From: Diphasiastrum complanatum
Taxonomy: Eukaryota > Streptophyta > Lycopodiopsida > Lycopodiales > Lycopodiaceae
Assembly (NCBI GenBank): GCA_029204225.1
Contig: CM055109.1
Coordinates: 37,794,991-37,858,990 of the forward strand
Reading direction: 5' to 3'
Length of the DNA: 64,000 nt
Positions 47,076 to 56,722 of the stretch are shown piece by piece. The notes beneath the pieces are model-generated. The model saw nothing but the letters and a program-made list of their open reading frames with translations. It searched no databases and had not been told where the DNA came from. Within the stretch, counting starts at the first letter, position 1. Each line of letters starts with the position of its first letter. A program made the translations under genes and the position numbers.

Positions 47076-48065
47076 TGTTATGTCCATGTCCTATACAAGG
47101 GAATAGAAATTATTCCTGACGTAGATAGCCTATCACTCCAGTTGTATGTGGTTATTAGTTATGCTACGTCATTTCGGACATGTCGTATTAATTAATAATC
47201 GTATGAGGGCCCAGACCTATAATTGGACACATATTGGTTCTTCATTGTGGCTTGGGGGTGGATTGGTTAGGGTATTGACTAGCCTCTCCATATTGGTTGG
47301 GTGGTTCATGCTCCACAGGTGTCCTTTTGGTTTGCATGTGATTGGAATCCTGTAGATTTTCACTCGGTGGTTCTTACAGTGGTATCAGAGCTTGGATCAC
47401 ATCTACCAGGAGGTGGAGCTTGAGGATCTTGGATTTTGTAGTTCTTTTGGTGTAGTTCTTTGCTTCTTTTTCCAGGTGTTGGAATTCAATTTCAAGTAGG
47501 CGGATTCTCAAATCCTTGGTGTACTTTCAGCCTAAAGATCATAATTGTGGATTTGTTCCATGAATTTTGAAAGAAATCATTGGATTTTTGATGAATTTAG
47601 TGAATTTTTCACCTAGAATTGATGGTTTTTGCAAGGAAATGATTATAGGATCTGGTGTAGTACATTTTCCAGATTGTACTTGCTGTTTTACAGTCATTAA
47701 TTTCAGAATTTAATGATTGCATGTTGGTTGAAAAGTCAAAAGGTTGATTAGATAGTGATTTTGGACCAAAAATTGGGGTTTTTGGACCATAAATGGGCTA
47801 TGGAAACCATGTTTGACTTGAATCAGAACTTTTAGTGCTTTCATGCAATGGATTTACAGGGATTTGGATTTGAAGGCACAAATTTGTGGATTTTCCTCAT
47901 GAATTTGGGTCAAAATTGGTCAAAATTGGTCAAAAATCATGGTTTTTTTTTAATGTTTTTTGGACTAAGCCTCTCCATATTGGTTGGGTGGTTCATGCTC
48001 CACAGGTGTCCTTTTGGTTTGCATGTGATTGGAATCCTATAGATCTTCTCTTGGTGGTTCTTACA
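47076..48065 (+). mobile_element. Small non-coding LTR element T2 with CCTAC target duplication
   Basis: Flanked by CCTAC at 47071-47075 and 48066-48070. The 5' LTR is 47076-47378 (starts TGTTATGTCC, ends GGTTCTTACA), followed by the primer-binding site TGGTATCAGAGC. The internal part to 47967 has no gene. Only the last 98 bases of the 3' LTR remain (47968-48065), matching 47281-47378. It matches T1 at 13.6-14.7 kb. Confidence 0.92.
47380..47391 (+). other. Primer-binding site of T2
   Basis: TGGTATCAGAGC, the complement of initiator Met-tRNA, one base after the 5' LTR end. Confidence 0.85.
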
Positions 48066-48551
48066 CCTACACAGATGTGGATTGGGCAGGAGATGTCGAC
48101 ACCAGAAAATCAACTTCTGGATTTGTATTTTTGTACAACCAAGGCCCAATCTCATGGAACAGTCAGAAGCAGACCTCAGTTGCATTATCATCAACGGAAT
48201 CCAAATACATAGCTGCCACAAATGCAACCAAAGAGGCGATCTGGCTAAGACAACTGCTTGCAGACCTCAATCTTGCACAACCGCTTCCTACAACAATCTA
48301 TTGTGACAATCAAAGCACAATAGCGCTATCTCTCAATCTGATATTTCACTCTCGAAGCAAACATATAGAAATAAGATATCATTACCTTAGGGAGAAAGTG
48401 CACAACAAGGAAATAGAATTGGCTTTCTGCATAACAAACTACATGGCAGCAGATTACTTCACAAAGGCTCTATCAAAACAACAACATCTCAGATTTAACG
48501 ATATGTTAAATCTGAAGATCAAAGTTTTTCAGGATCCACATTAAGGGGGAA

Positions 48552-49395
48552 TGTTAAATTTCTTATGCTCAATTTTAAACAAATCGTTCAAGTAATGAGC
48601 ATTTTGAAAATCGAAGGCTGACTACATGTTTTCGGACCTTCACATTTTTTATTTTGAAATTTTTTTTAACCATTTTTTGGCACCTTCGCCTTTTCCGCCT
48701 CTTCGCGAAAAATGGACAAAGTGGCAAGAATGCCTTAAAAACCATTTTAAGACACCTTTGGCTTTTTTCGCTTCTTCAATCTAAGGCACCTTTGGCTTTT
48801 TCACTTTTTCGCCTTCTTCGCTGCCCTCAGTCTAAGGGCGCCTTTGTGATTTACATACCTTAAGTCTAAGGGCACCTTCAGGATTTGCATACCTTCAGTA
48901 TAAGAGCACCTTCAGGTTTTTTGGGTTTTTTGCATTTATGCTACATTGGCATACTGACGTCTCCAACTTATCATCAATCCTAAAACAAATGGAGAAACAA
49001 ATATCCTAAGGGCGGTTACCAACTTTGTACATATGCAAAACTGGAGTAAATGGCAGTTAAGGCATAAGATATTTTTTTCTCAACACTTGTAAATATGTAC
49101 ACTAGCTGAATCAAGCTATGTAAGTGTTAATGGAATTTCTTTTTCAATCAGAGTTTTTCTGTAGCCAGCATTATCACGCTTAGCAAGATGTAGTTATTAC
49201 TTCAAGCCATTGTACTCACTGTTGATATTAATTAGAGTGCAATTTTTGTCTCACTACTATGTTGTTCATTTGCGCAATCCGTATGAATTCTTCTACTTGA
49301 ATATTTATGCTGCTAAATGTTGCGTTTCCGTTCCTACATGCCTACGATCAAAGCATCGATCTTCCGTTGTCGCTCACACCCATGATTTTACAACA
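48552..49395 (+). repeat. 3' LTR of element F (844 bp)
   Basis: Starts TGTTAAATTTC after the polypurine tract and ends GATTTTACAACA. Repeats of CACCTT(C/T)G(G/C)CTTTTTCGC and of the ~31-base AGTCTAAGGG unit lie at 48690-48900. Confidence 0.9.
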
Positions 49396-50745
49396 TTGGC
49401 CACTAGCAATCGAATTGTAGGATCTTTCATATTGTAACATCTGTTGTAAAGTGTCCACCTCCCATTGCTTCATGGAAGAGGGACACAATCTGACTTGTTT
49501 CATGAGGCATGATACATCGTCAAATGATATTATCCACCCCTCATCGATAAAATTGGTTGGCAATTAGCTAATATGGCCTAACTTTAAAAGACAAGCTTCC
49601 ATTGTTGCACCTTGGATACTGACTGATCAGGTTGGCCTTGCATTAAGTATTCAACTAAGTTTGTGGCCCAATCTGGTACAATGCATCCACATAGAATAAA
49701 GCTGCATTTGGTAACCCATCATTAGATGGAAAATCCTTTTGTGTTGATTTGATTCAGGATACATGATTCTCCATGCAATGCCACTTGCCCTTGCATATCA
49801 CCATTCAAAAATTGAACTCCAACAACAAGAGTAGCCATCTAGTGATTCTCCCTGTGTTGCAGATTTTGTTGATTAGGTAGATCAAAGGTTGATGATCAGT
49901 GTAGAATGCAAAATAAGTTGCCATAAGATAATGGCAAAACTTTTTGATCTCAAATACCATTGCCAACTCTTGATAGAAAATATTATTGCCAAGGCTTGTC
50001 GCTCAATCATTTAATAATTGATTTCATCATCATTGAGTTGTCCACTAGCAAAGCAAATGGGAAAGTCCTTCTTGTACTTGCTTGGGTGGGTCAAAACTGC
50101 TCTGATAGCATACTTTGATGCATTGGTAAGCACATGAAACTTAATTGTCCAATTGAGAGGCCATAAGATTGGTGTAGATATAAGTGCATCCTTTAGCTTT
50201 TGTAAAGCTTGCAAGGCTTCCTCCATCCAATGTGGATCAATTGTGAGCTTGTAGATAGGACACGCCAAATCTACAAACAAATATAATGAAGATCTGATAG
50301 TAATTGGCATGCCTCATAAAAACATAAACTTCACAAATCGTTCCAAGGGGTAGAAGATCCATGATAGCACGTATCTTAGACATATCAGTGGCAATCTCTT
50401 GTCTGGATACAATATGGCCTAGGATAAGACCATGTGTAACCCAAAACTAGCATTTTTCTGGGTTTAGTGATAAAAATTTCTGGCACTATGAAATCATTTT
50501 TTCTAAGTGGCATGCAAAGATCATCCAAAAAGATTTCTACGAACTTTTGTTAATATTATTTGAATGTCAACTCCCTAGAAGGTGTTGGGGACATAACCTT
50601 GTAGGCATATGTTCTCAATTCAATCGCAAACACAGTCTTGTGTTGATTCTCAGGTGCAATCTTGACTTGGTTGTAGCCGTTAAAGTCGTCCGAAAAATTG
50701 TAGGCTTTCACTCAAGCAACTCGATCTAGTATGATTTATGTGAAC
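49396..50745 (-). pseudogene. Ty3/gypsy reverse transcriptase-RNase H (minus strand)
   Basis: On the minus strand from about 50700: RT text VKIAPENQHKTVFAIE and TYAYKVM in shifting frames. Then, in a 99-codon frame (50310-50011), HWMEEALQALQKLKDALIST and KFHVLTNASKYAIRAVLTHP: the gypsy RNase H start, with the usual catalytic Asp of the TDAS motif replaced by Asn in this copy. Then INY*MIERQALAI and FAFYTDHQPLIYLINK (RNase H) to about 49720. The element continues on the far side of copia F as integrase at 43.2-43.5 kb. Many frameshifts. Confidence 0.82.
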
Positions 50746-50756
50746 GGTAAGGGAAA

Positions 50757-51494
50757 TGTCAAAATTATAAAAAGTTATCTATCATAGCTTTAGGGGTGTT
50801 CTAAGTTTTTTATGTCAAGCACCTTTGTGTAGATTTGTGATAGGGCCAAAAATTGGCATAGATGGCAAATTGGTCAAATCCACATGTAATGCCACTATTG
50901 AGCCAAAAGTCTTTTGTGATGCAATCTCGAGCTAGGTAGGCTAGTAAATAGGATTGTGACACTTGTGTTAATGTAGTTTGATGAGTGATGAACTCAAACT
51001 GTTGGCTTTGGTTAAGGGGTCCAATAGGAATTGAGAAATCTTAAGAAGGGTCCAATAGAATTGTAGGATGGATGCATCACTCATCCAATAGCATTAGAGA
51101 GGCTAGGATTAGGGTCCATTAGCATGCAAGGAGAATTCTCCACGAGTTTCATATGTACTCCATTTTGAATCATAATCCAAGTTGAGTTTTGAGTCAAACA
51201 TTGAGTATTGTGAGATTTGCTTGTTTTACATTCTCTCTCTACCTGGATCTAAATTAGCTCTATTCTCTCTCTACCCGAGGAGAGGAGCTTAATTTTACTT
51301 AGGTTTTTCAAGGATCACTTTGTTTCAAGTGTATGTACTTTGGTTGTCAACATATGCATCCATCTTTGCCTCTATGCCTTAGTGTTTTTATCTAGATCTT
51401 GGAATTCAATCTAGCATCCATCAACAAGTGCATAAGCTTGCTTAGGAGATCATTCACACACTTTAGGGCACTCCCACACGTGTAAAATTTCACA
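50757..51494 (+). repeat. 5' LTR of element D (738 bp)
   Basis: Starts TGTCAAAATTATAAAA and ends CACACGTGTAAAATTTCACA, next to the primer-binding site. It contains CTCTCTCTACC motifs at about 51231 and 51267. Confidence 0.92.
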
Positions 51495-51507
51495 TGGTAT
51501 CAGAGCC
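51495..51507 (+). other. Primer-binding site of element D
   Basis: TGGTATCAGAGCC, the complement of the initiator Met-tRNA 3' end, directly after the LTR. Confidence 0.92.
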
Positions 51508-52260
51508 TACCTAAGCTCTTGATGCCTGTTTCATCCAAAGTTTCAAAAATTTCTTAAAAATCTAGATCTAGAGAGACTACTTTGCATCTCCCATGCTATC
51601 TCTACCAAAATTGGATCAAAATGGTTCATTATCACAAGGATTGAAACATTTCTGACATTGTACAGATTTTCCTGCTCAGACACGTGTGAAGGACAGCCCA
51701 ATTCACTTTGGTGGTTCTCTCTCATGTGTGATCCAAATTTGATGCTTGGTAGCTAGTTTGAAAACTATTTGAGTCTAGTTTGTGTAGCAACTGACTTCAT
51801 AGTGATTAGATCTCCCAAAAAAATCAAAAGTTATAGTAAATTGAATCAAGGTGGGTAGGGCACCCAACCTGGTTGGACACTTTTATTTATGACTCTCTTA
51901 TGCTTGTTTGATCCAAAATCTCACTTCTAGGCTTGCCAATTACACTTTCTTGAGATCTAGTTATCAAATTGAGGTCATAGCCACAAACTTTCATACAACT
52001 GGCTTGCTTTTGAGCGTTTTGTGGTGATTTGGAGTGTCTCACACGTGCCAAAGTTTGCTTGATCCAAACTTAGTCCATACTTCATCAATTGAGGTGAGAG
52101 TGATCTAGATCAAGAGAGGTTGGAAAAGGTAGTGAGGTTCATATCTCACTTTGCTGCAAGATCTTGCATAGGAATTGGTAGAACACCCTTATTGAATCCT
52201 ATAGTAAGAGGAAAGCAACATTTTCTTGTCCAATTCACAAGGAGCGTTCACTTTTACATG
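51508..52260 (+). other. Leader of element D
   Basis: About 750 non-coding bases between primer-binding site and the gag start. It contains a few CACACGTG-type motifs (e.g. GACACGTGTGAAGGAC at 51679). Confidence 0.5.
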
Positions 52261-53313
52261 ACATCAATGGGTTCCTATCTTTTGGAAGCAAGTGAAAGGC
52301 TATCCACTTCCAAATATTCTATTTGGAAGTTGAGGATGGAGTCTATTCTAACACTCCAAGATGTGATGGATATTGTACTTGGGATTGAGGATGAGCCTCA
52401 AGTCCTTCAAGAAGTACAAAAGTACAAGAAGAGAGCTAGGATGACTCTCCACTACATCAAAATGAATGTCTCCAATGAGATTTTGAGGGAGATTGGTGCT
52501 TGCTTGGGACACTCTCAAAGCAATCTATGAGGCCAAGAATACCTCAAGACTCCTCACTCTTAGAAACCAAATCTTCCAAAGTTCTCAAAAGAGTGATGAG
52601 AGTGCCACAAGTTATGTGTTGAGAGTGAAAGACACTCATAGGGAGCTTGCTTGTATTGGAGGAACCATAGATCAAAGTGATCTAGTCCAAGTCATACTCA
52701 ATGGCTTGAAAGATGAGTATGAAAATCTTGTCCAATCCTATGCCATCAAGGAGGATCTACCTACTTTGGAGGCTTTGCAAGGAGTGCCAATGGCTGAAGA
52801 ATCAAGACAAGAGAACAACTATTAAGGATGGAGAAACTATCAATCAACCATAATGGTAATGGCAAAGCTCTTTTTGCCAAGCACAAAATGAGGAGCAAGA
52901 AGCAACAACAACATATCTCCAAGGACAAAGCAAAGGACAAAGACCAAGATGGAGAGGAGGATGACACCTCTCATGCTTCTACCTCAAAGAAGAAGAAGAA
53001 GAATATCAAATGATTCTTTTGTGGCAAGATGGGGCATTATGCAACAAATTGCTTCAAGAAGAAGAATCAATTTAAGCAAGCCAACCTTTCAAATGATAAA
53101 GAAGATTCTATTGCAAGTGATGGAGATGGATCTCTTATGGTCTCTAGTTTTTCATCTACACCTTTCAAGAAGGATGGATCTTGGTACATTGATAGTGGAG
53201 CATCTTCACATATGTGTAGCTCCAAGGAGTCCTTCACATCTATTATGCCTTATGGAGGAGCTAAGAAGACTATCTATACAGCAAAGACCAAGGATGCAAT
53301 ATTGAAGGCATAG
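52261..53313 (+). pseudogene. copia gag and protease (element D)
   Basis: Gag starts near 52267 (MGSYLLEASERLSTSKYSIW), shifts frame near 52500 (WDTLKAIYEAKNTSRLLTLR), stops at 52823, and continues in the lysine-rich region. The zinc knuckle reads stop-FFCGKMGHYATNC: a TGA at 53011-53013 sits where the first Cys should be. The protease follows with SWYIDSGASSHMCSSKESF. All parts are present, but at least four lesions break the frame. The gag binds and packages the element RNA; the protease matures the polyprotein. Confidence 0.9.
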
Positions 53314-54760
53314 GGAGTATTCCCTTGAAGACCTCATCTTCTAAGATTCTTTCTCTCAACAAGGTTCTTTTTGTGCCTATTCTTACAAAGAACCTCATAA
53401 GTGTTGGCCAACTTATTGATGGAGGCATTGATGTGACATTCAATATTGATACTTGTATTATCAAAAGAAATGATGAGATCCTTGCACATGGATTGAGATT
53501 TGGAGGCATATACAAGCTTGATCCAAGAGAGTGTTGTGAATTGCTTTTGAGAAAAAGCTTTCCATGGAAGAGTTATGGCATAAGAGGTTGGGACATCCCA
53601 ACTACAAATCTATGCTTTCTATGTGCAAAGAAGCCAAAGCTATTGGCTTACCCAAGAATCTTGCCAAGGAGATCAAGCCTTGTGAGGCTTGTGCTATTGC
53701 AAAATCACACAAGAAGGCATATTAAAGATCTTCCATCAAAAGCACTCATCCTTTGAAGTTGATACACTCGGATGTTCACTTCTCATCATCTCAAAGCAAG
53801 GGAGGAGCTACTTGCTTTGTGACTTTTATTGATGATTTCACAAGATTTACATGGCTATATCTTCTTACTTCTATATCTTTGGTGTATGACAATTCCTTAT
53901 ATTCAAAACATATGTTGAGAAGAAATTCTCATTCAAGATCAAGGCTTTGAGGTGTGATGGACGAGGAGAGTATATCTCCAACAAAGTCCATGACTATTGT
54001 GAGCAAGAAGGTATTAAGAGGGAGTTCTCTTGTGCTTATTCACCATCTCAAAATGGAGTGGCCAAGAGGAAGAATAGATCCTTATGTGAATGTGCAAAAT
54101 CTATGAGGATTGAAGCATCTTTGCCTAAATACTTGGGGAGAAGCTATCAATTGTGCAAATTATCTTTGCAATAGACTCCCACATCTCGCTCTTGGAGAAA
54201 GGACACCATATGAGGTCTTATTCAAAAAGAAGCCTAAGGTTGATCACCTTAGAGTATTTGGCACTATTTGGTTTGCACATATTCCCTTGGAAACAAGGAA
54301 GAAGGATGATCCATGTTCTAGCAAAGGGATCATGGTTGGATATTCATCCACCAAAAAGGCTTATAGAGTCTTTGTTCTCTCTACTTCTCAAGTGAATGAA
54401 AGTAGAGATGTCATATTTCATGAAGAACAACATCCATCATTTGAAGGGGCTGAGTTCAAGTCACTTCAAGATCCATCACCTATCATGCCTATTGAAGACC
54501 ATCAAGACTTGTTGGGGTCAATATTTGAGGAGGAGTCTCCTCGGGTTTATACACCTAGGAGGACTTTTAGAGAGAGATCCAAGCCTAAGAAGCTTTCTTA
54601 TGATGACAAAGGCAAGCAGTGGAGGTTGATTCCACTCATTTTGCATATTTCATCTCACATGAAGAGTGAAAGGATGTTGAAGAGGCACTCAATGCCAAGG
54701 AGTGGTATGATGCCATGTTGCAAGAATATGAAGCCTTGATCATCAACAACACTTGGGAGC
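53314..54760 (+). pseudogene. copia integrase (element D)
   Basis: The pre-integrase part (NKVLFVPILTKNLISVGQLI) leads to LWHKR-type text in shifted frames, then LIHSDVHF and FVTFIDDFTRFTWLYLL (first Asp), CDGRGEYISN (second Asp) and QNGVAKRKNRS, where the usual catalytic Glu of the NGVAER motif is replaced by Lys in this copy. The C-terminal part 54110-54739 contains NYLCNRLPHLALGERTPYEV and IMVGYSSTKKAYRV. The replaced Glu is a second reason to call it inactive. Confidence 0.88.
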
Positions 54761-56158
54761 TTGTGGATCCTCCATCCAACAAGCACATCCTTGGATCCAA
54801 GTGGGTATTTTGAATCAAGTATAATCAAGATGGCACTATCAACAAGTATAAGGCAAGATTATGTGCCAAGGGATTTGCTCAAATCCATGGAATTGATTAT
54901 GAGGAGACCTTTGCACCCGTGGCAAAGATGGTGACAATAAGGATTCTTATATCTCTTGCTACTTATTTCAAGTGGAAGGTGTTCCAATTAGATGTTTCCA
55001 ATGCATTTCTCAATGGTTATCTTCAAGAGGAAATCTATACGGAGCAACCTCAAGGATTCATCAAGGATGAATCAAAAGTGTAGAGTCTTTATGGACTCAA
55101 GCAAGCACCAAGATCTTGGTATGAGAGACTCAACTCTTTTCTTATCTCACTAGCATTCACTCTTAGTGACTATGATCCTTCCATGTATATCGAGTTTTTT
55201 GCTAGTGATATTGTTATTCTTCTCATTTATGTAGATGACATTATTCTATGTGGAAGTAGTATCAAATTGGTTGAAGAGACCAAAGTATCACTTGGAAAAG
55301 AGTTTCAGGTGCAAGATCTAGGAGAGATCCATTACATATTAGGCCTAGAGATTGACTTTCATGATAATTATTTATTTGTCAATCTAGATATGCTCTTGCT
55401 ATGTTGAAAAAATTTCATGTGGAAGGATGTAAGAGGATTGACACACCTATGGAGCACATTGTAAAAGATCCTAATAAAGGTGATGAAATATCCTTCAAGG
55501 ACATCACACTTTTTAGGAGTCTTATTGGCTCTTTGATATGGCTTACCGTCACTAGTCCCGACTTGAGCTATTGTGTGCACAAGTTGAGTCAATTTATGCA
55601 AGATCCAAAGATCCAACATTGGAAGATGGCCAAGAGGGTGATAAGGTATATATCTTCATCACATGATTATGGTCTACTCTACATGAGTGAAGATTTATCT
55701 ACTATTAGCTACTCGGATTCGGACTTTGCAAGTGATAAGATGGATTGAAAGTCCACAAGTGCATATACTATTTTTTTTGGAGGAAATTTCATATCTTGGA
55801 TTTCCAAAAAGCAAGATACTATCTCTCTTTCTTCTTGTGAGGCCAAGTATAAAGCACTCACTACATTGACAAAAGAAGTGCTTTGGATCAAGAGGAATCT
55901 AGTGGAGCTAAAGTGCATCAAAGAGGAGGAGCTACCACTGCTACATTGTGACAATATCTCGGCCCAAGCACTTGCAAATAATCCAATTTTTCATGAAAGA
56001 AGCAAGCATATAGAAGTGGCACACCACTTTGGAGAGAGAAGCTTATTGGAGGAGAGATTCATTTGGAGCATATTGATTCATCATCTTGTATTGTTGATCT
56101 ACTCACCAAGCCTCTACTCAAGAGTTCCTTCATCAAACATAGATCCAAGATTGGAATG
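54761..56158 (+). pseudogene. copia RT-RNase H (element D)
   Basis: RT frames: GSKWVF, a TGA at 54811-54813, KYNQDGTINKYKARLCAKGF, IDYEETFAPVAKMVTIRILI and LDVSNAFLNGYLQEEIY, with stops at 54811 and 55081; YVDDIILCGS is at about 55229. The connection is EGCKRIDTPMEHIVK and GSLIWLTVTSPDLSYCVHKL. RNase H shows YSDSDFASDK, a TGA at 55746-55748, SSCEAKYKAL and HCDNISAQALANNPIF. The element ends before the 3' LTR. Frameshifts and stops are scattered. Confidence 0.88.
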
Positions 56159-56198
56159 ATTCCAAGATCCTATTTTGGATTAGATATCTTTTTAAGAG

Positions 56199-56722
56199 TG
56201 TCAAAATTATAAAAAATTATCTATCATAGCTTTAGGGGTGTTCTAAGTTTTTTTATGTCAAGCACCTTTGTGTAGATTTTTTTATTGGGGCCAAAAATTG
56301 GCATAGATGGCAAATTGGTCAAATCCACATGTAATGCCACTATTGAGCCAAAAGTCTTTTGATATGCAATCTCGAGCTAGGTAGGCTAGTAAATACGATT
56401 GTGACACTTGTGTTAATGTAGTTAGATGAGTGATGAAGTCAAAGTGTCGGCTTTGGTCAAGGGGTCTAATAGGAATTGAGAAATCTTGAAGAAGGGTCCA
56501 ATACAATTGTAGGATGGATGTATCACTCATCTAATAGCATTAGAGAGGCTAGGATTAGGGGTCCAATAGCATGCAAGGAGGATTCTCCACGAGTTTCATA
56601 TGTTCTCCATTTGTGAATCATAATCCAAGTTGAGTTTTGAGTCAAACATTAAGTATTGTGAGATTTGCTTGTTTTACATTCTCTACCCGAATCTAAATTA
56701 GCTCTATTCTCTCTCTATTCGA
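56199..56722 (+). repeat. 3' LTR of element D, truncated
   Basis: Matches 50757 to about 51280 of the 5' LTR. Similarity stops after CTATTCTCTCTCTA, and the last ~215 bases of the LTR, with the CACACGTG end, are missing. Confidence 0.9.

Larger units (their letters stand above)
46740..48544 (+). pseudogene. copia connection and RNase H (element F), split by T2
   Basis: The left part, 46740-47075, carries GSLMYAMVCTQPDLAYSISA and ends at ILEAY. The right part, 48066-48544, carries DVDWAGDVDTRKSTSGFVFL, SSTESKYIAATNATKEAIWL and YCDNQSTIALSLNLIFHSRS. The three RNase H acidic positions are kept. The two parts lie on either side of the small LTR element and share the CCTAC target duplication. Confidence 0.88.
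43985..49395 (+). mobile_element. copia element F, interrupted by T2
   Basis: 5' LTR (truncated) 43985-44585, primer-binding site TGATATCAGAGCG at 44586, gag, an internal deletion removing zinc knuckle, protease and most of integrase, the integrase end, RT and RNase H, a polypurine tract AAGGGGGAA (48543-48551), and the 3' LTR 48552-49395. RNase H is split at 47076-48070 by element T2. It sits inside a minus-strand gypsy element. Confidence 0.92.
50757..56722 (+). mobile_element. copia element D, full-length but decayed, right LTR truncated
   Basis: 5' LTR 50757-51494, primer-binding site at 51495, gag, protease, integrase, RT, RNase H, and a 3' LTR from 56199 that matches the first ~520 bases of the 5' LTR and then breaks off. 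Same lineage as A, C and G. It lies at the edge of the gypsy RT fragment. Confidence 0.93.

Noticed and set aside
49396-50745. Endogenous caulimovirus-type RT
   Set aside because: RT-RNase H is followed, beyond element F, by gypsy integrase in the same orientation, and no movement or coat protein text is visible.
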